Origin: GCA-002722245 sp964230605
GTDB lineage: Bacteria > Bacteroidota > Bacteroidia > Flavobacteriales_C > GCA-002722245
Assembly: GCA_964230605.1 (NCBI GenBank)
Contig: CAXRIN010000046.1
Coordinates: forward strand, 46,673-110,672
Direction: 5' to 3'
DNA length: 64,000 nt
Shown here: piece after piece, positions 34,606 through 43,952 of the stretch
Numbering within the stretch: the first letter of the stretch is position 1
Layout: the number at the start of each line of letters is the position of its first letter
Position numbers and translations under genes: made by a program
The notes under the pieces: model-generated
What the model was told of the DNA's origin: nothing
Seen by the model: only the letters and a program-made list of their open reading frames with translations
The model's database searches: none

Positions 34606-35741
34606 TGAACATCCTTTATTTAGGAGATATTAATAGTATCCATGATTTTAAGTGGGTGTCTTTTTTTGGTGAAAAAGAGGATACTAATGTATACTTCATA
34701 ACTGAAAAAGAGAATTACGCAACAGTTAAAAAGCAACAAATTGAAAAATGGAATCAAGCGGGGGTTAAGTTATTGCCTCCAATAAATAACTTTTCCATAC
34801 AAAATCCTTTTAAAACTTTTAAAACTGTATCCGGAATTAAAAAACAAATTGAGGTATTGGATATTCAGATTTTCCATGTTTTGTTTGGATCGCCGCAACC
34901 AATATGGTTTAATTTTTTGCCAAAAAACCTTAAGAAAGTTGTTACAACGAGAGGTTCTGATGTATTAGTTCTTCTGAGGAGTTTAATTGAGTCTACTAGT
35001 AGGAAAGATAAAATTTTGAAAAAACTGCTTTTGGGAGGTTTCCAAAAGAGCGATGCTGTTGTGTCTACAAGTGATACACAAATTAACTTTTTAAAGGATC
35101 AAGGGATAGAAGAAGAGAAATTACATTTAGTGAAAACAGGAGTAGATGTTCAGCGAATAAATAACCAAAGCGTTGAAGAGAAAATTCCAACACAAAATGA
35201 AAAGTTTATTTTCTCAGCACGATATATTTCTCAGGTTTATAATATGGAATATCAACTTGAGGCAATAAAGGTTTTACCAGATAAGATTTTAGAAGAGTAT
35301 TCTTTTCTTTTTATTAAAAAAGCAGGTGATGAAAGTGAATTTTATGAATCATTTAAATCAGCTTTAAACGAAATACCAAATTTGAAATATGATATTGTGG
35401 AAGGTTTGTCTCAAAATCAAATTTGGGCAACTTTGAAAGCTTCCTCATTAACCTATATGGTTCCTAAAAGTGACGGTACGCCTAACACAGCTTTGGAGTG
35501 TATGGCAGGAGAGGTGCCATTTATCATGGGGAATTTAAATTACAATAAAGAGTTATTTGATAATGTTTGTTTAATTTCAGACCTTTCGTCTCCTAAAGAT
35601 TTTGTTTCTAAAATTGAAGAAGCTTTAACAGATTATCCAACTGCTCTTTTAAAAAGGGCTAAAGAAATTGTTTCAAAGTTTGGAGACAGGAAAGCTGAAA
35701 TGGAAAAGTTGGGAAATATATACAAAAAGTTAAGTGCTTAA
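34605..35741 (+). CDS. Glycosyltransferase family 4 (GT-B fold)
   Basis: The ATG at 34605 overlaps the nadC stop; a TTG one codon earlier is in frame but unlikely. The 378-residue protein opens NILYLGDINSIHDFKWVSFF, a start seen in GT4 enzymes of capsule loci. Donor-domain motifs are SDGTPNTALECMAGEVPFIMG, where SDGTPNTALE is the EX7E-equivalent with the first acidic residue as Asp. It ends overlapping the next gene by 8 bp. Co-location with nadC may reflect a chromosomal anchor gene at the edge of a variable glycan segment. Confidence 0.8.
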   Translation: MNILYLGDINSIHDFKWVSFFGEKEDTNVYFITEKENYATVKKQQIEKWNQAGVKLLPPINNFSIQNPFKTFKTVSGIKKQIEVLDIQIFHVLFGSPQPIWFNFLPKNLKKVVTTRGSDVLVLLRSLIESTSRKDKILKKLLLGGFQKSDAVVSTSDTQINFLKDQGIEEEKLHLVKTGVDVQRINNQSVEEKIPTQNEKFIFSARYISQVYNMEYQLEAIKVLPDKILEEYSFLFIKKAGDESEFYESFKSALNEIPNLKYDIVEGLSQNQIWATLKASSLTYMVPKSDGTPNTALECMAGEVPFIMGNLNYNKELFDNVCLISDLSSPKDFVSKIEEALTDYPTALLKRAKEIVSKFGDRKAEMEKLGNIYKKLSA

Positions 35742-36663
35742 GGAGTGGCAAAATAAAATTGTTGAATCAAATCGAGTAAAAGAGACCGTTCAATGGCTAA
35801 AGGAAAAAAGTTTACCAGGGTTTGATGGTGTTCCAATTTTTGAGGTTGGAAAGTATTTCAAAAAAGCTGTTTTTGATGGAACTTTAGGTACTCGTTCAGC
35901 AAGTTTAGCATTCAATTTTTTCTTAGCTGTATTTCCCGGGTTATTGTTTTTGGTTTCTCTAATACCGTTTGTTCCTCTAGATGGATTTTATGAGAAGTTG
36001 CTGTTGAATTTGAACGATGTTCTTCCTTCGGCGATTAAAGAGCCTGTTTTGGGTACATTGAATGATTTAGTTAGTAATGAAAGGCAAGGTCTTTTGGTTT
36101 TGAATATACTATTAGCTCTTTATTTTGCTAGTAATGGAGTCGATAATTTAATGACTCAGTTCAATAACACGAATCTGTTCCAAGAAAAAAGAGTCTGGTG
36201 GAAAAAGCGCCTAATCGCAATATTTTTAGTTTTAATTCTTACGGTTATACTTTTCTCAGGTCTTATATTAATTTCTTTTACAAAGGAGATTTTAGCTTAT
36301 TTTTTCAGCGATGGCTGGATGGGAGATTCTGTTAATTGGATTTACGTCAACTTTGGTAGGTGGATAATAGTTGTAGCATTATTTTATTTCGCCATAAGCT
36401 TCCTCTATTATTTTGGTCCGGCTAAGCGAAAAAATTGGAAGTTTTTTTCTGCTGGATCAAGTACCGCAACGGTTATGATTATCCTATCAAGTTTAGGGTT
36501 CTCATATTATGTAAATCATTTCAGTCAGTACAATGCCATTTATGGCTCAATTGGGACAATAATAATTGTAATGTTATTTTTTCAATTGAATTCTTTTGTA
36601 CTTCTTTTAGGGTTTGAATTGAATGCTAGTATTAGAAAGGGACGTTTTGAAATAAACAGTTAG
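35734..36663 (+). CDS. YihY/virulence factor BrkB family membrane protein
   Basis: A 309-residue inner-membrane protein with six predicted helices and the family landmarks: GTLGTRSASLAFNFFLAVFPG near the N-terminus, NDVLPS, and YYFGPAKRKNWKFFSAGSSTA before the fifth helix. The function of the family is unsettled; old RNase BN assignments were wrong. It starts with GTG at 35734 (8-bp overlap with the previous gene); no ATG is available before the conserved region. The neighbour to the right is convergent, with only 4 bp of shared end. Confidence 0.87.
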   Translation: MLKEWQNKIVESNRVKETVQWLKEKSLPGFDGVPIFEVGKYFKKAVFDGTLGTRSASLAFNFFLAVFPGLLFLVSLIPFVPLDGFYEKLLLNLNDVLPSAIKEPVLGTLNDLVSNERQGLLVLNILLALYFASNGVDNLMTQFNNTNLFQEKRVWWKKRLIAIFLVLILTVILFSGLILISFTKEILAYFFSDGWMGDSVNWIYVNFGRWIIVVALFYFAISFLYYFGPAKRKNWKFFSAGSSTATVMIILSSLGFSYYVNHFSQYNAIYGSIGTIIIVMLFFQLNSFVLLLGFELNASIRKGRFEINS

Positions 36664-37778
36664 GCGTTGTATAGTTGAATTAATTTTTTGCAGTAAGGTT
36701 TCACATCGAATCTTGAGGCGAAGTTAATCGCGTTTTTTGACATGGTTTGATATAGTTTTGGAGAATTAATCAGTTCAATGATTTTGCCAGCAAAAACTTC
36801 AGGATTTCTATCCCAAATCATGAAACCATTTTCACCTTCATTAATTATATCTCGATTTCCATATCCATCAGTTGATATTACAGGCAAGCCTGCAGCCATT
36901 GCTTCAATTAAAACTAACCCGAAGGCTTCTTCTGTGGCCGAGTGTAAATAGATATCAGAATTATTTAGAAAATCTTCTGGGAAATTAACAACTCCTTCGA
37001 AATTGATATAATTCAAAACATTTTTTCTTTCGGCAAATTCTTTTACTAATGTCATTTTATTTCCCTCTCCGAGGAAAGTTAATTGAAATTTTATTTTATT
37101 TTCTTTTAGAATTTCAGATACATTAATAAGGAAATCTTGCGCTTTTTTTTCGACGAATCTACCAATGTTAATGAATTTAAATTCTTTTTTATTTTTAATA
37201 TCCTTAACTTCTCCTTGAAACTTATTAAAATTAATGCAGTTACTCATGAGTGTAACTTGTGATTTTTTTCTTTTTAAATCATTTCTTGCAAAATTATAGC
37301 AATCTTTTGAGATGGAAATTAGAGAGACCTTCTTCTTATTCAATAAACTTAGATATATATTCCTTTCCCAAGTGAAACTTAATTTTTCTTTAAGTGTCTT
37401 TCCTAGTTTTTTACGGGATAGTTCTTTTCGATTACTGTGAATATGCGAAAAGAATTTAACATAAGAGTCATTGTTTAATTGAAAAGCAATTAAGTCAGCT
37501 TCATATAAATGAGAATGGATAATATTAGGCTTGAATTGATTTACAAAATCCTGCAGTTTCTCAATGTTTAATTGACTCTTTTTTAGAATTGAAGGTTGGT
37601 AAGAAGCTTCAATGTACTTTATGTTTAGCTCTTTTGTAAGTTCAATATATTCATTGGCATTTTCAAGGATAATTATAACAACATCATGACCGATTGCTGA
37701 TAATTCGGAACAAATGTCAATGCAAATTCTCTCCGCACCTCCCTTCTTAAGCGATGGAATTAGATGAAGGATTTTCAT
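36660..37778 (-). CDS. Glycosyltransferase family 4 (GT-B fold)
   Basis: A 372-residue enzyme opening MKILHLIPSLKKGGAERICI with the GGAE loop (14-17). The donor site is SATEEAFGLVLIEAMAAGLPVIST, giving a perfect EX7E motif (EAFGLVLIE). NIGRFVEKKAQ in the middle is the standard nucleotide-contact strand. The start overlaps the wecB stop by 4 bp, so it is expressed with the 2-epimerase and probably uses a ManNAc- or GlcNAc-derived donor. It ends convergent with the BrkB-like gene. Confidence 0.87.
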   Translation of the reverse strand: MKILHLIPSLKKGGAERICIDICSELSAIGHDVVIIILENANEYIELTKELNIKYIEASYQPSILKKSQLNIEKLQDFVNQFKPNIIHSHLYEADLIAFQLNNDSYVKFFSHIHSNRKELSRKKLGKTLKEKLSFTWERNIYLSLLNKKKVSLISISKDCYNFARNDLKRKKSQVTLMSNCINFNKFQGEVKDIKNKKEFKFINIGRFVEKKAQDFLINVSEILKENKIKFQLTFLGEGNKMTLVKEFAERKNVLNYINFEGVVNFPEDFLNNSDIYLHSATEEAFGLVLIEAMAAGLPVISTDGYGNRDIINEGENGFMIWDRNPEVFAGKIIELINSPKLYQTMSKNAINFASRFDVKPYCKKLIQLYNA

Positions 37779-38872
37779 TTATTCAAGTATTCCCAAATAA
37801 CTTTAACAATTCTATCCGTAGCATTACCATCCCAGTTTTTGGGAATTTGGCCTTCTTTGTATTTGCCTGACATGATTTGATTAACTTTTTCCAAAATCAA
37901 GTTTTGATTTAAAGGTAAAAGAGTGTTTGTACCAATTTCATTGGTGACAGGTCTTTCAGTATTTGGTCGTATTGTTAGACATGGGACTTGCATAAAAGTT
38001 GTTTCTTCCTGAATTCCACCACTATCGGTAATAACACCAATAGAGTTGCTAATTAATTTCATGAAATCAATATAGCCAACAGGTTCAGTAATTATAATAT
38101 TACTATTCTGGACTTCATTCCACAAACCAAATTTTTCTAAATTATTCTTAGTTCTAGGGTGGACAGGGAATACAACTTGATTTGTTTGAGCTATTCCTTT
38201 TATTGCTCCTACTAATTCAGTTAACTTGTCTTTATCATCAACATTTCCGGGTCTGTGAAAAGTGAAAACAAAATATGATTTAGGATTTACGTTTAGTTCG
38301 TTTAAAATTTCTGATTTCTCAAAAACAGGTTTGAATTGAACTAAAGAGTCAATCATTGTGTTTCCAACGAAGTAAACGTTTCCTTTATCTTTTCCTTCAG
38401 TTTTTAAATTTTTTAGTCCTGATGGTTCAGTTACAAAAAATAAATCAGCAAGCTCGTCAATTAGCAATCTGTTGATTTCTTCAGGCATAGTTCTGTCAAA
38501 ACTTCTAAGTCCTGCTTCAATATGGCCTACAGGAAAACCAAGTCTTGATGCTGCAATACCACAAGCCATCGATGAGTTTACATCTCCAGGAACAAGCACC
38601 AAATCAGGTTGTAAGTCCAAAACGTATTCTTCGAATTTAACCATCATTTCAGCGATCTTACCAACGGCAGATTCAGCTTCTAGTTTGAATATCTTGTCTG
38701 GCTTAGGAATGCCCAATTGATCGAAAAAAATATTACTCATTTTGTAGTCATAATGCTGTCCCGCATGAAGGATTTTTAAATCTAAATCTTCATACTTCTC
38801 AAAACATTGTTTGAATTTTGTGATTTTTATAAGGTTGGGACGAGTTCCTACTACAACTAGTACTTTTTTCAT
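37775..38872 (-). CDS. wecB: UDP-N-acetylglucosamine 2-epimerase (non-hydrolysing)
   Basis: A 365-residue GT-B-fold epimerase. It starts KKVLVVVGTRPNLIKITKF, the WecB/MnaA opening, and has HAGQHYDYKMS, VPGDVNSSMA, GHIEAGLRSFD, FHRPGNVDD and ITDSGGIQEE in the correct order. It interconverts UDP-GlcNAc and UDP-ManNAc in the cytoplasm. HRPGN in place of the common HRREN is a small departure. A promoter with good spacing lies just upstream at 38890-38919. The UDP-ManNAc made would feed the co-transcribed glycosyltransferase. Confidence 0.92.
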   Translation of the reverse strand: MKKVLVVVGTRPNLIKITKFKQCFEKYEDLDLKILHAGQHYDYKMSNIFFDQLGIPKPDKIFKLEAESAVGKIAEMMVKFEEYVLDLQPDLVLVPGDVNSSMACGIAASRLGFPVGHIEAGLRSFDRTMPEEINRLLIDELADLFFVTEPSGLKNLKTEGKDKGNVYFVGNTMIDSLVQFKPVFEKSEILNELNVNPKSYFVFTFHRPGNVDDKDKLTELVGAIKGIAQTNQVVFPVHPRTKNNLEKFGLWNEVQNSNIIITEPVGYIDFMKLISNSIGVITDSGGIQEETTFMQVPCLTIRPNTERPVTNEIGTNTLLPLNQNLILEKVNQIMSGKYKEGQIPKNWDGNATDRIVKVIWEYLNK

Positions 38873-38889
38873 GGAGATTTATTTTAAGG

Positions 38890-38919
38890 CAAAACTAACA
38901 ACTAACTCTATAAAACCAA
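38890..38919 (-). promoter_or_regulatory. Promoter for the wecB operon (TTG-N19-TAGTTTTG)
   Basis: On the minus strand TTG (38919-38917) is followed by 19 bases and TAGTTTTG (38897-38890), a perfect match to the Bacteroidota TTG/TAnnTTTG promoter. It ends 17 bases before the wecB ATG. Confidence 0.6.
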
Positions 38920-38943
38920 GATTAATTTTTGATTAATTTCAAC

Positions 38944-38951
38944 TACATTTG
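38944..38951 (+). promoter_or_regulatory. Bacteroidota-type -7 box TACATTTG before asnB
   Basis: This TAnnTTTG match ends five bases before the ATG at 38957, so the transcript could begin at or next to the start codon. There is no clear TTG at the right distance upstream. Together with the wecB promoter it makes this 84-bp spacer divergent. Confidence 0.4.
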
Positions 38952-38956
38952 TTTGT

Positions 38957-40792
38957 ATGTGTGGGATAAACGGGCTTTTTACTAGTAAAGGTTTAAATTC
39001 TTCAGAATTAGTGGGGAGGATGAATGGGGCAATTGCTCATAGAGGCCCGGATGCTCAAGGTGTTAAGCCTGTTATAAATGGTTGTTTAGGTCATGTTCGA
39101 TTGTCAATCATCGATTTATCGCAAGAAGCCAACCAACCATTTTATGATGAAACCAATACGTTGGTATATAATGGTGAGGTATATAATTATGAAGAGCTGG
39201 CTAAAAAGTACAATTTCAATTGCCATACAACTTCTGATACTGAAGTAATCTTCAGAGGACTCAAATTAAAGGGTACGGAATTTCTCAATGAGTTAAACGG
39301 GATGTTCTCGTTAGCATTTTGGAATCATGAAACGGAAGAGTTATTAATTGGAAGAGATAGATTGGGTATTAAGCCGCTTTATATTTTTAAAAATGAAGAT
39401 TATTTTGCTTTTTCATCTGAATTAAAAGCATTGAAAAGTATCAAAACAGAATTAGGAGGATTTACTAAAAATTTAAATTCAATTAATTCATTCCTACATT
39501 TAGGATATATTCCCAAGCCACTCACAATTTATAATGAAGTCCAAAAATTTCCTCCAGGAAGTTTTGGAGTATTTAAAAATGGGAAATTAGATATTCAGCA
39601 ATTTTGGTCTCCAAATGAAAAGATCAAAGAAGAAGTTTTGTCTGACGAACTTATAGCTAAAAATGAACTCAAAGATTTACTCAGCTCTTCGATTGAATAT
39701 AGGTTAAAAAGTGATGTTCCTTTTGGTACATTTTTAAGTGGAGGGATAGATAGTTCAACTGTTTCTGCAATTGCTCAAAATGTATCCCAGCAACAAATAA
39801 AAACTTTTAGTATAGGGTTTAATAATCCTAAGTTTAATGAGGCAGATTTTGCCAGACAAGTCGCTAAACATATTGGAAGTGATCATTATGAGTTTATGGT
39901 TACTGAAAATGATGCGAAGGAACTGGTTGGAGATATGATTAAATTCTATGATGAGCCCTTTGGAGATAGTTCTGCAATCCCTACGATGTTGGTGTCCAAA
40001 TTAGCTCGTCAAGAAGTAACAATGACGCTCTCTGGAGATGGTGGAGATGAACTTTTTCATGGGTATGGATTCTATAATTGGGCAAATCGTTTATCCAAAC
40101 CAACAGTAAAAGCGGGAAGAAAGATCATTGGTAAAGCATTAAGTTTTGGCGATAATCGAATGAAAAGGGCTTCAAATTTATTTTCATATCCCAAAGGACA
40201 ATTAAAGTCTCATATTTTTTCACAGGAACAGTATTATTTTACTCAGGAGGAAATTAAGAATTTATTGATTGAAAAATCAGAGTATCCTTTATTTATGGAT
40301 GAAATTCCTCCTTTAAAAAGAATGCTAACACCAAAGGAAGAACAAAGTTTATTTGATATTAATTACTACCTAAGGGATGATTTATTAACGAAGGTAGACA
40401 TTGCTTCAATGAAGTATTCATTAGAAACAAGAGTTCCTATTTTAGATCACAGAATAGTTGAGTTTGCTTTAAATCTTGATGAGAATCTTAAAATTAAAAA
40501 TGGAGATCAGAAATACATTTTAAAGCAAGTCCTATACGATTATGTGCCCAAAGAAATTTTTGATCGTCCAAAAAGAGGTTTTAGTATTCCTCTTCAAAAA
40601 TGGTTAGAGACTGATCTGATATATCTTATTGATAATAATTTAAATAAAGAGAATATTGAATCTGCAGGGGTTATTAGATATGAGAATGTTTCAGATTTGT
40701 TAAGAAGGTTTAACTCAGGTGAAGGGTATTTGTTTACTAGGATATGGTCGTTGGTAGTTTTACATGAATGGTTAAGAGAAAATGAAAACTAA
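38957..40792 (+). CDS. asnB: Asparagine synthase (glutamine-hydrolysing)
   Basis: A 611-residue class II amidotransferase: Cys2 nucleophile (MCGING), HRGPDA (28-33), NGEVYN (72-77), the ATP-pyrophosphatase loop SGGIDS (261-266) and SGDGGDELFHGY later on. The glutaminase half frees ammonia and the synthetase half forms the amide through an adenylate. It differs clearly from the copy at 5340. It could be the cell's asparagine synthase or another amide-forming enzyme of the glycan island. It overlaps the M1 peptidase gene by 11 bp, which points to shared transcription. Confidence 0.88.
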   Translation: MCGINGLFTSKGLNSSELVGRMNGAIAHRGPDAQGVKPVINGCLGHVRLSIIDLSQEANQPFYDETNTLVYNGEVYNYEELAKKYNFNCHTTSDTEVIFRGLKLKGTEFLNELNGMFSLAFWNHETEELLIGRDRLGIKPLYIFKNEDYFAFSSELKALKSIKTELGGFTKNLNSINSFLHLGYIPKPLTIYNEVQKFPPGSFGVFKNGKLDIQQFWSPNEKIKEEVLSDELIAKNELKDLLSSSIEYRLKSDVPFGTFLSGGIDSSTVSAIAQNVSQQQIKTFSIGFNNPKFNEADFARQVAKHIGSDHYEFMVTENDAKELVGDMIKFYDEPFGDSSAIPTMLVSKLARQEVTMTLSGDGGDELFHGYGFYNWANRLSKPTVKAGRKIIGKALSFGDNRMKRASNLFSYPKGQLKSHIFSQEQYYFTQEEIKNLLIEKSEYPLFMDEIPPLKRMLTPKEEQSLFDINYYLRDDLLTKVDIASMKYSLETRVPILDHRIVEFALNLDENLKIKNGDQKYILKQVLYDYVPKEIFDRPKRGFSIPLQKWLETDLIYLIDNNLNKENIESAGVIRYENVSDLLRRFNSGEGYLFTRIWSLVVLHEWLRENEN

Positions 40793-43700
40793 ATTAATAT
40801 TCCTTATTTCATATATTTCTATTTCAATCAATTTGTTTGGAGGGATTAATTGGAAAAACAAAAAGCCATTTGCAGATTATTGGCAGCAAGATGTTGCTTA
40901 TTCAATTAAGGTTAAAATAGATGAGCGAAAGCTAACGGTTGGAGGTGATTTAGAGTTAGTTTATACTAATAATTCACCCGATACATTAAAAGAAGTGTTT
41001 TTTCATTTGTATCAAAATGCTTTTCAGAAAGGATCTTACTATGATAATCTTCAAAAAGAGAATGGTGTTAAACCAAGATATGGTTTGTATGAAAAAGATG
41101 GTCTTGGAACCGAAATTAAAGATGTAAAATCATCTAAAGGTATCGATACTGTTATTCATGATAATACCTTAATGAATGTAAAGTTGTCCAAACCAATCTT
41201 ACCACACGAATCTGTTGTGTTTAATATCAATTTTAAAACATATTGGGGAAGCGGGAGTTCGCGCAGGAGAATGAAAGCTTATTACGTTGAAGGGAGAAAT
41301 ATTCATTTTAATGGAACTCATTGGTATCCTAGAATGGCAGTTTATGATCGAAAATTTGGGTGGAACACAAATCAGCACCTCGATAAAGAATTTTACGGAG
41401 ATTTTGGGATTTTTAATGTTGAGTTAGAATTTGCAAATGATTACATAGTTGAAGCAACCGGTAAGTTGATTAATGAAGAAGAGGTATTGCCTGCGGATCT
41501 GAAAAGTAAACTACATATTTCGAATTTTTATCATCGAGGTGAAAAAGGCGAAGGAGATACGCTTTCTATTCCTGTCAAAAGGGAAAAAGGAAAAACTAAA
41601 GTTTGGAAATATTATGCTGAAAACGTGCATGATTTTGCATTTACAGCAGATCCAACTTACCGTTTAGATGAAAGAGAATGGAATGGCATTAAAACTATTG
41701 CTGTTGTAGAGGAGAGGCATTGTCCGAAATGGACTACTGCAGCTGAATTTGCAATGCAGGTTATTAAAGTTTACTCCGAGGATTTTGGAATGTATGAGTA
41801 TCCAAAAATGGTTGTGGCAGACGCGCAGGATGGAATGGAATATCCCATGTTAACACTTGATGCAGGAAATGAACCTTTTTTCAAAGGCTTGTTTGCACAT
41901 GAGATTGCCCACAATTGGTTTTACGGAATGATAGGGTTTAATGAAACTTACAGAGCTTTTATGGATGAAGGTTTTACTCAATTTCTTACTGTTTGGTCTT
42001 TAGAGAAATTAGATGGGATTGCTTATTCGCCGTATGATAGAAAACGCAATAAATGGTATGTTGATAAATTTAGAAACGCACCAAAATCAAGAGATATAAG
42101 AGCCTATTTAGGGTATTTAACGATGGCGATTAAACGAGAAGATCCTCCTTTAAATACACATTCATCAGACTTTGACGGTGGTTCTTTACGTCACGGAGGA
42201 GGTTATGGACAAGTTTATTCCAAAACAGCGGTTATGTTATATAATCTTCAATATGTTTTAGGAGATTCATTGTTTCAAGCTGCAATGCAGAATTACGTTC
42301 AAAGATGGAAGTTTGCCCATCCATATCCAGAGGATTTTAGAGAAAGTATAATCTCATTCACAAATGTTGATTTGAATTGGTTTTTTGATCAGTGGTTGGA
42401 AACATCAAAAGTGATTGACTACAGTATTAAGAAAGTTAAAAAGTTAAATCAAGACACATTCGAGATCACTTTTTTAAGAAAAGGGGAGATGCAAATGCCT
42501 ATAGATTTTTCGGTAACAAGTTACTCTGATTCGATTTACAATTTTCATATTCCAAATACATGGTTTGTTAAATCAACTCAAAGTACCGTGTTACCAAAAT
42601 GGTATGGTTGGGGTAATCTGAAACCCGAATATAAAGCTGTTGTTCTTATACCAGGAGGGATTTATGATGTTCAAATTGATACTTCTGGCAGGTTAGCAGA
42701 TGTAAATCCTTTAAATAACTCGTGGAAGTTTCCATATACAATTGAGTATGATGCGCAAATTAGAAAATATCCAGATCGTGAGAAATATGAAGTGAAAATT
42801 AAACCTGATTTATGGTGGAATGGCTACGATGGGTTAAAAGTTGGAGCTCACGTAACAGGAGATTTTTTGAACTTAAAACGTCAATTGGATGCAAAGGTGT
42901 GGATGAATACCTCTCTTTTACAAAAAGAATATGGTGATGAAGTTTATATTGGTCGTTATGATGATTTGTCTTATGATTTAAATTACAAAGATTTATTACC
43001 GAATTTATCTGAGAAATTATTCTTTAGAGCCCGAGCAGCCTTAACAGGCGGGGTACACAAGTTTCTTTTTGGGTTTGATAAGGTAAGTCATAACAGCAAA
43101 CATTTTTATGGAGTAAATGCAAAATCAATTTTCAGAAGTAGTTCAAGTCAATTTAATTATGCTTTGTATGAGAATGCATGGAATTTAAGAAAGGCGAACA
43201 ACACAATGAATTTTTATTATCGTACTCCTGTTAAGTTATGGAAAGGAAGCGGGAATTTAAGGTTTGATTATAGAACAAGTGCATTTAAAAGTGATTACAA
43301 TTATGATTATTTGTCTGTTGAAAATGAGTACAATAGAAAGGTGCAGAAGTTTTACTTAAAAACAAGAGTTTTTGGATTGATTGGTTTTGGGAACAGATGG
43401 GCTCCAGAGTCTATGTTGTATTTAGCGGGTGCTAATCCGGAGACTTTAAATGAAAACAAATTTACGCAGGCTGAAGGAGTTTTTTCAAGTTCACAGACTG
43501 AGTTTGGTGATAATATAAATTCGTTTCATGCTGGAGGAGGGTTGAATTTGAGAGGTTATTCAGGGTATTTTGCGCCCGAATTGATTGATGGTGAGTTAGT
43601 CTCTTCGTACAAAGGAACCAAAGGAGCTTCGTTGAATGTTGAGTTGGAGTTTGATAATTACTTGGGTTTCAATGATGTGAAGTCATTGAAAAAATGGATG

Positions 43701-43952
43701 ACTATAAAAACTTATGGATTTTTTGACGCTGGCTTGATCAATCTGATTAACGCAGATGAAAATAAATTTGCTGAACCACGAATGGATGCTGGTCTAGGAG
43801 CATCGCTGACAATAAAGAAGTTTTATCAGTTGGAAACAGTTAAACCTCTAACTGTTAGATTGGACTTCCCATTAGTTTTGAATAGAACACCTAATGTTAG
43901 TCCTGAGAATTTTTCTTACAAGTGGTTAGTGGGGATTAATAGAGCTTTTTAA
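40782..43952 (+). CDS. M1-family metallopeptidase with a C-terminal outer-membrane beta-barrel-like domain
   Basis: A 1056-residue protein with an N-terminal signal peptide (residues 1-19). The peptidase zinc site is HEIAH (373-377) with Glu396 in FMDEGF, exact HExxH-x18-E spacing. The M1 exopeptidase motif GxMEN is replaced here by GMEYP at about 350. The final ~370 residues do not look like an M1 C-terminal domain. They are alternating hydrophobic strands with LNLRGYSGYF (921-930), a GFFDAG turn and a terminal GINRAF ending in phenylalanine, as in BamA/TamA-type barrels. I infer an outer-membrane-anchored periplasmic or surface peptidase. It overlaps asnB by 11 bp. Confidence 0.85.
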   Translation: MKTKLIFLISYISISINLFGGINWKNKKPFADYWQQDVAYSIKVKIDERKLTVGGDLELVYTNNSPDTLKEVFFHLYQNAFQKGSYYDNLQKENGVKPRYGLYEKDGLGTEIKDVKSSKGIDTVIHDNTLMNVKLSKPILPHESVVFNINFKTYWGSGSSRRRMKAYYVEGRNIHFNGTHWYPRMAVYDRKFGWNTNQHLDKEFYGDFGIFNVELEFANDYIVEATGKLINEEEVLPADLKSKLHISNFYHRGEKGEGDTLSIPVKREKGKTKVWKYYAENVHDFAFTADPTYRLDEREWNGIKTIAVVEERHCPKWTTAAEFAMQVIKVYSEDFGMYEYPKMVVADAQDGMEYPMLTLDAGNEPFFKGLFAHEIAHNWFYGMIGFNETYRAFMDEGFTQFLTVWSLEKLDGIAYSPYDRKRNKWYVDKFRNAPKSRDIRAYLGYLTMAIKREDPPLNTHSSDFDGGSLRHGGGYGQVYSKTAVMLYNLQYVLGDSLFQAAMQNYVQRWKFAHPYPEDFRESIISFTNVDLNWFFDQWLETSKVIDYSIKKVKKLNQDTFEITFLRKGEMQMPIDFSVTSYSDSIYNFHIPNTWFVKSTQSTVLPKWYGWGNLKPEYKAVVLIPGGIYDVQIDTSGRLADVNPLNNSWKFPYTIEYDAQIRKYPDREKYEVKIKPDLWWNGYDGLKVGAHVTGDFLNLKRQLDAKVWMNTSLLQKEYGDEVYIGRYDDLSYDLNYKDLLPNLSEKLFFRARAALTGGVHKFLFGFDKVSHNSKHFYGVNAKSIFRSSSSQFNYALYENAWNLRKANNTMNFYYRTPVKLWKGSGNLRFDYRTSAFKSDYNYDYLSVENEYNRKVQKFYLKTRVFGLIGFGNRWAPESMLYLAGANPETLNENKFTQAEGVFSSSQTEFGDNINSFHAGGGLNLRGYSGYFAPELIDGELVSSYKGTKGASLNVELEFDNYLGFNDVKSLKKWMTIKTYGFFDAGLINLINADENKFAEPRMDAGLGASLTIKKFYQLETVKPLTVRLDFPLVLNRTPNVSPENFSYKWLVGINRAF

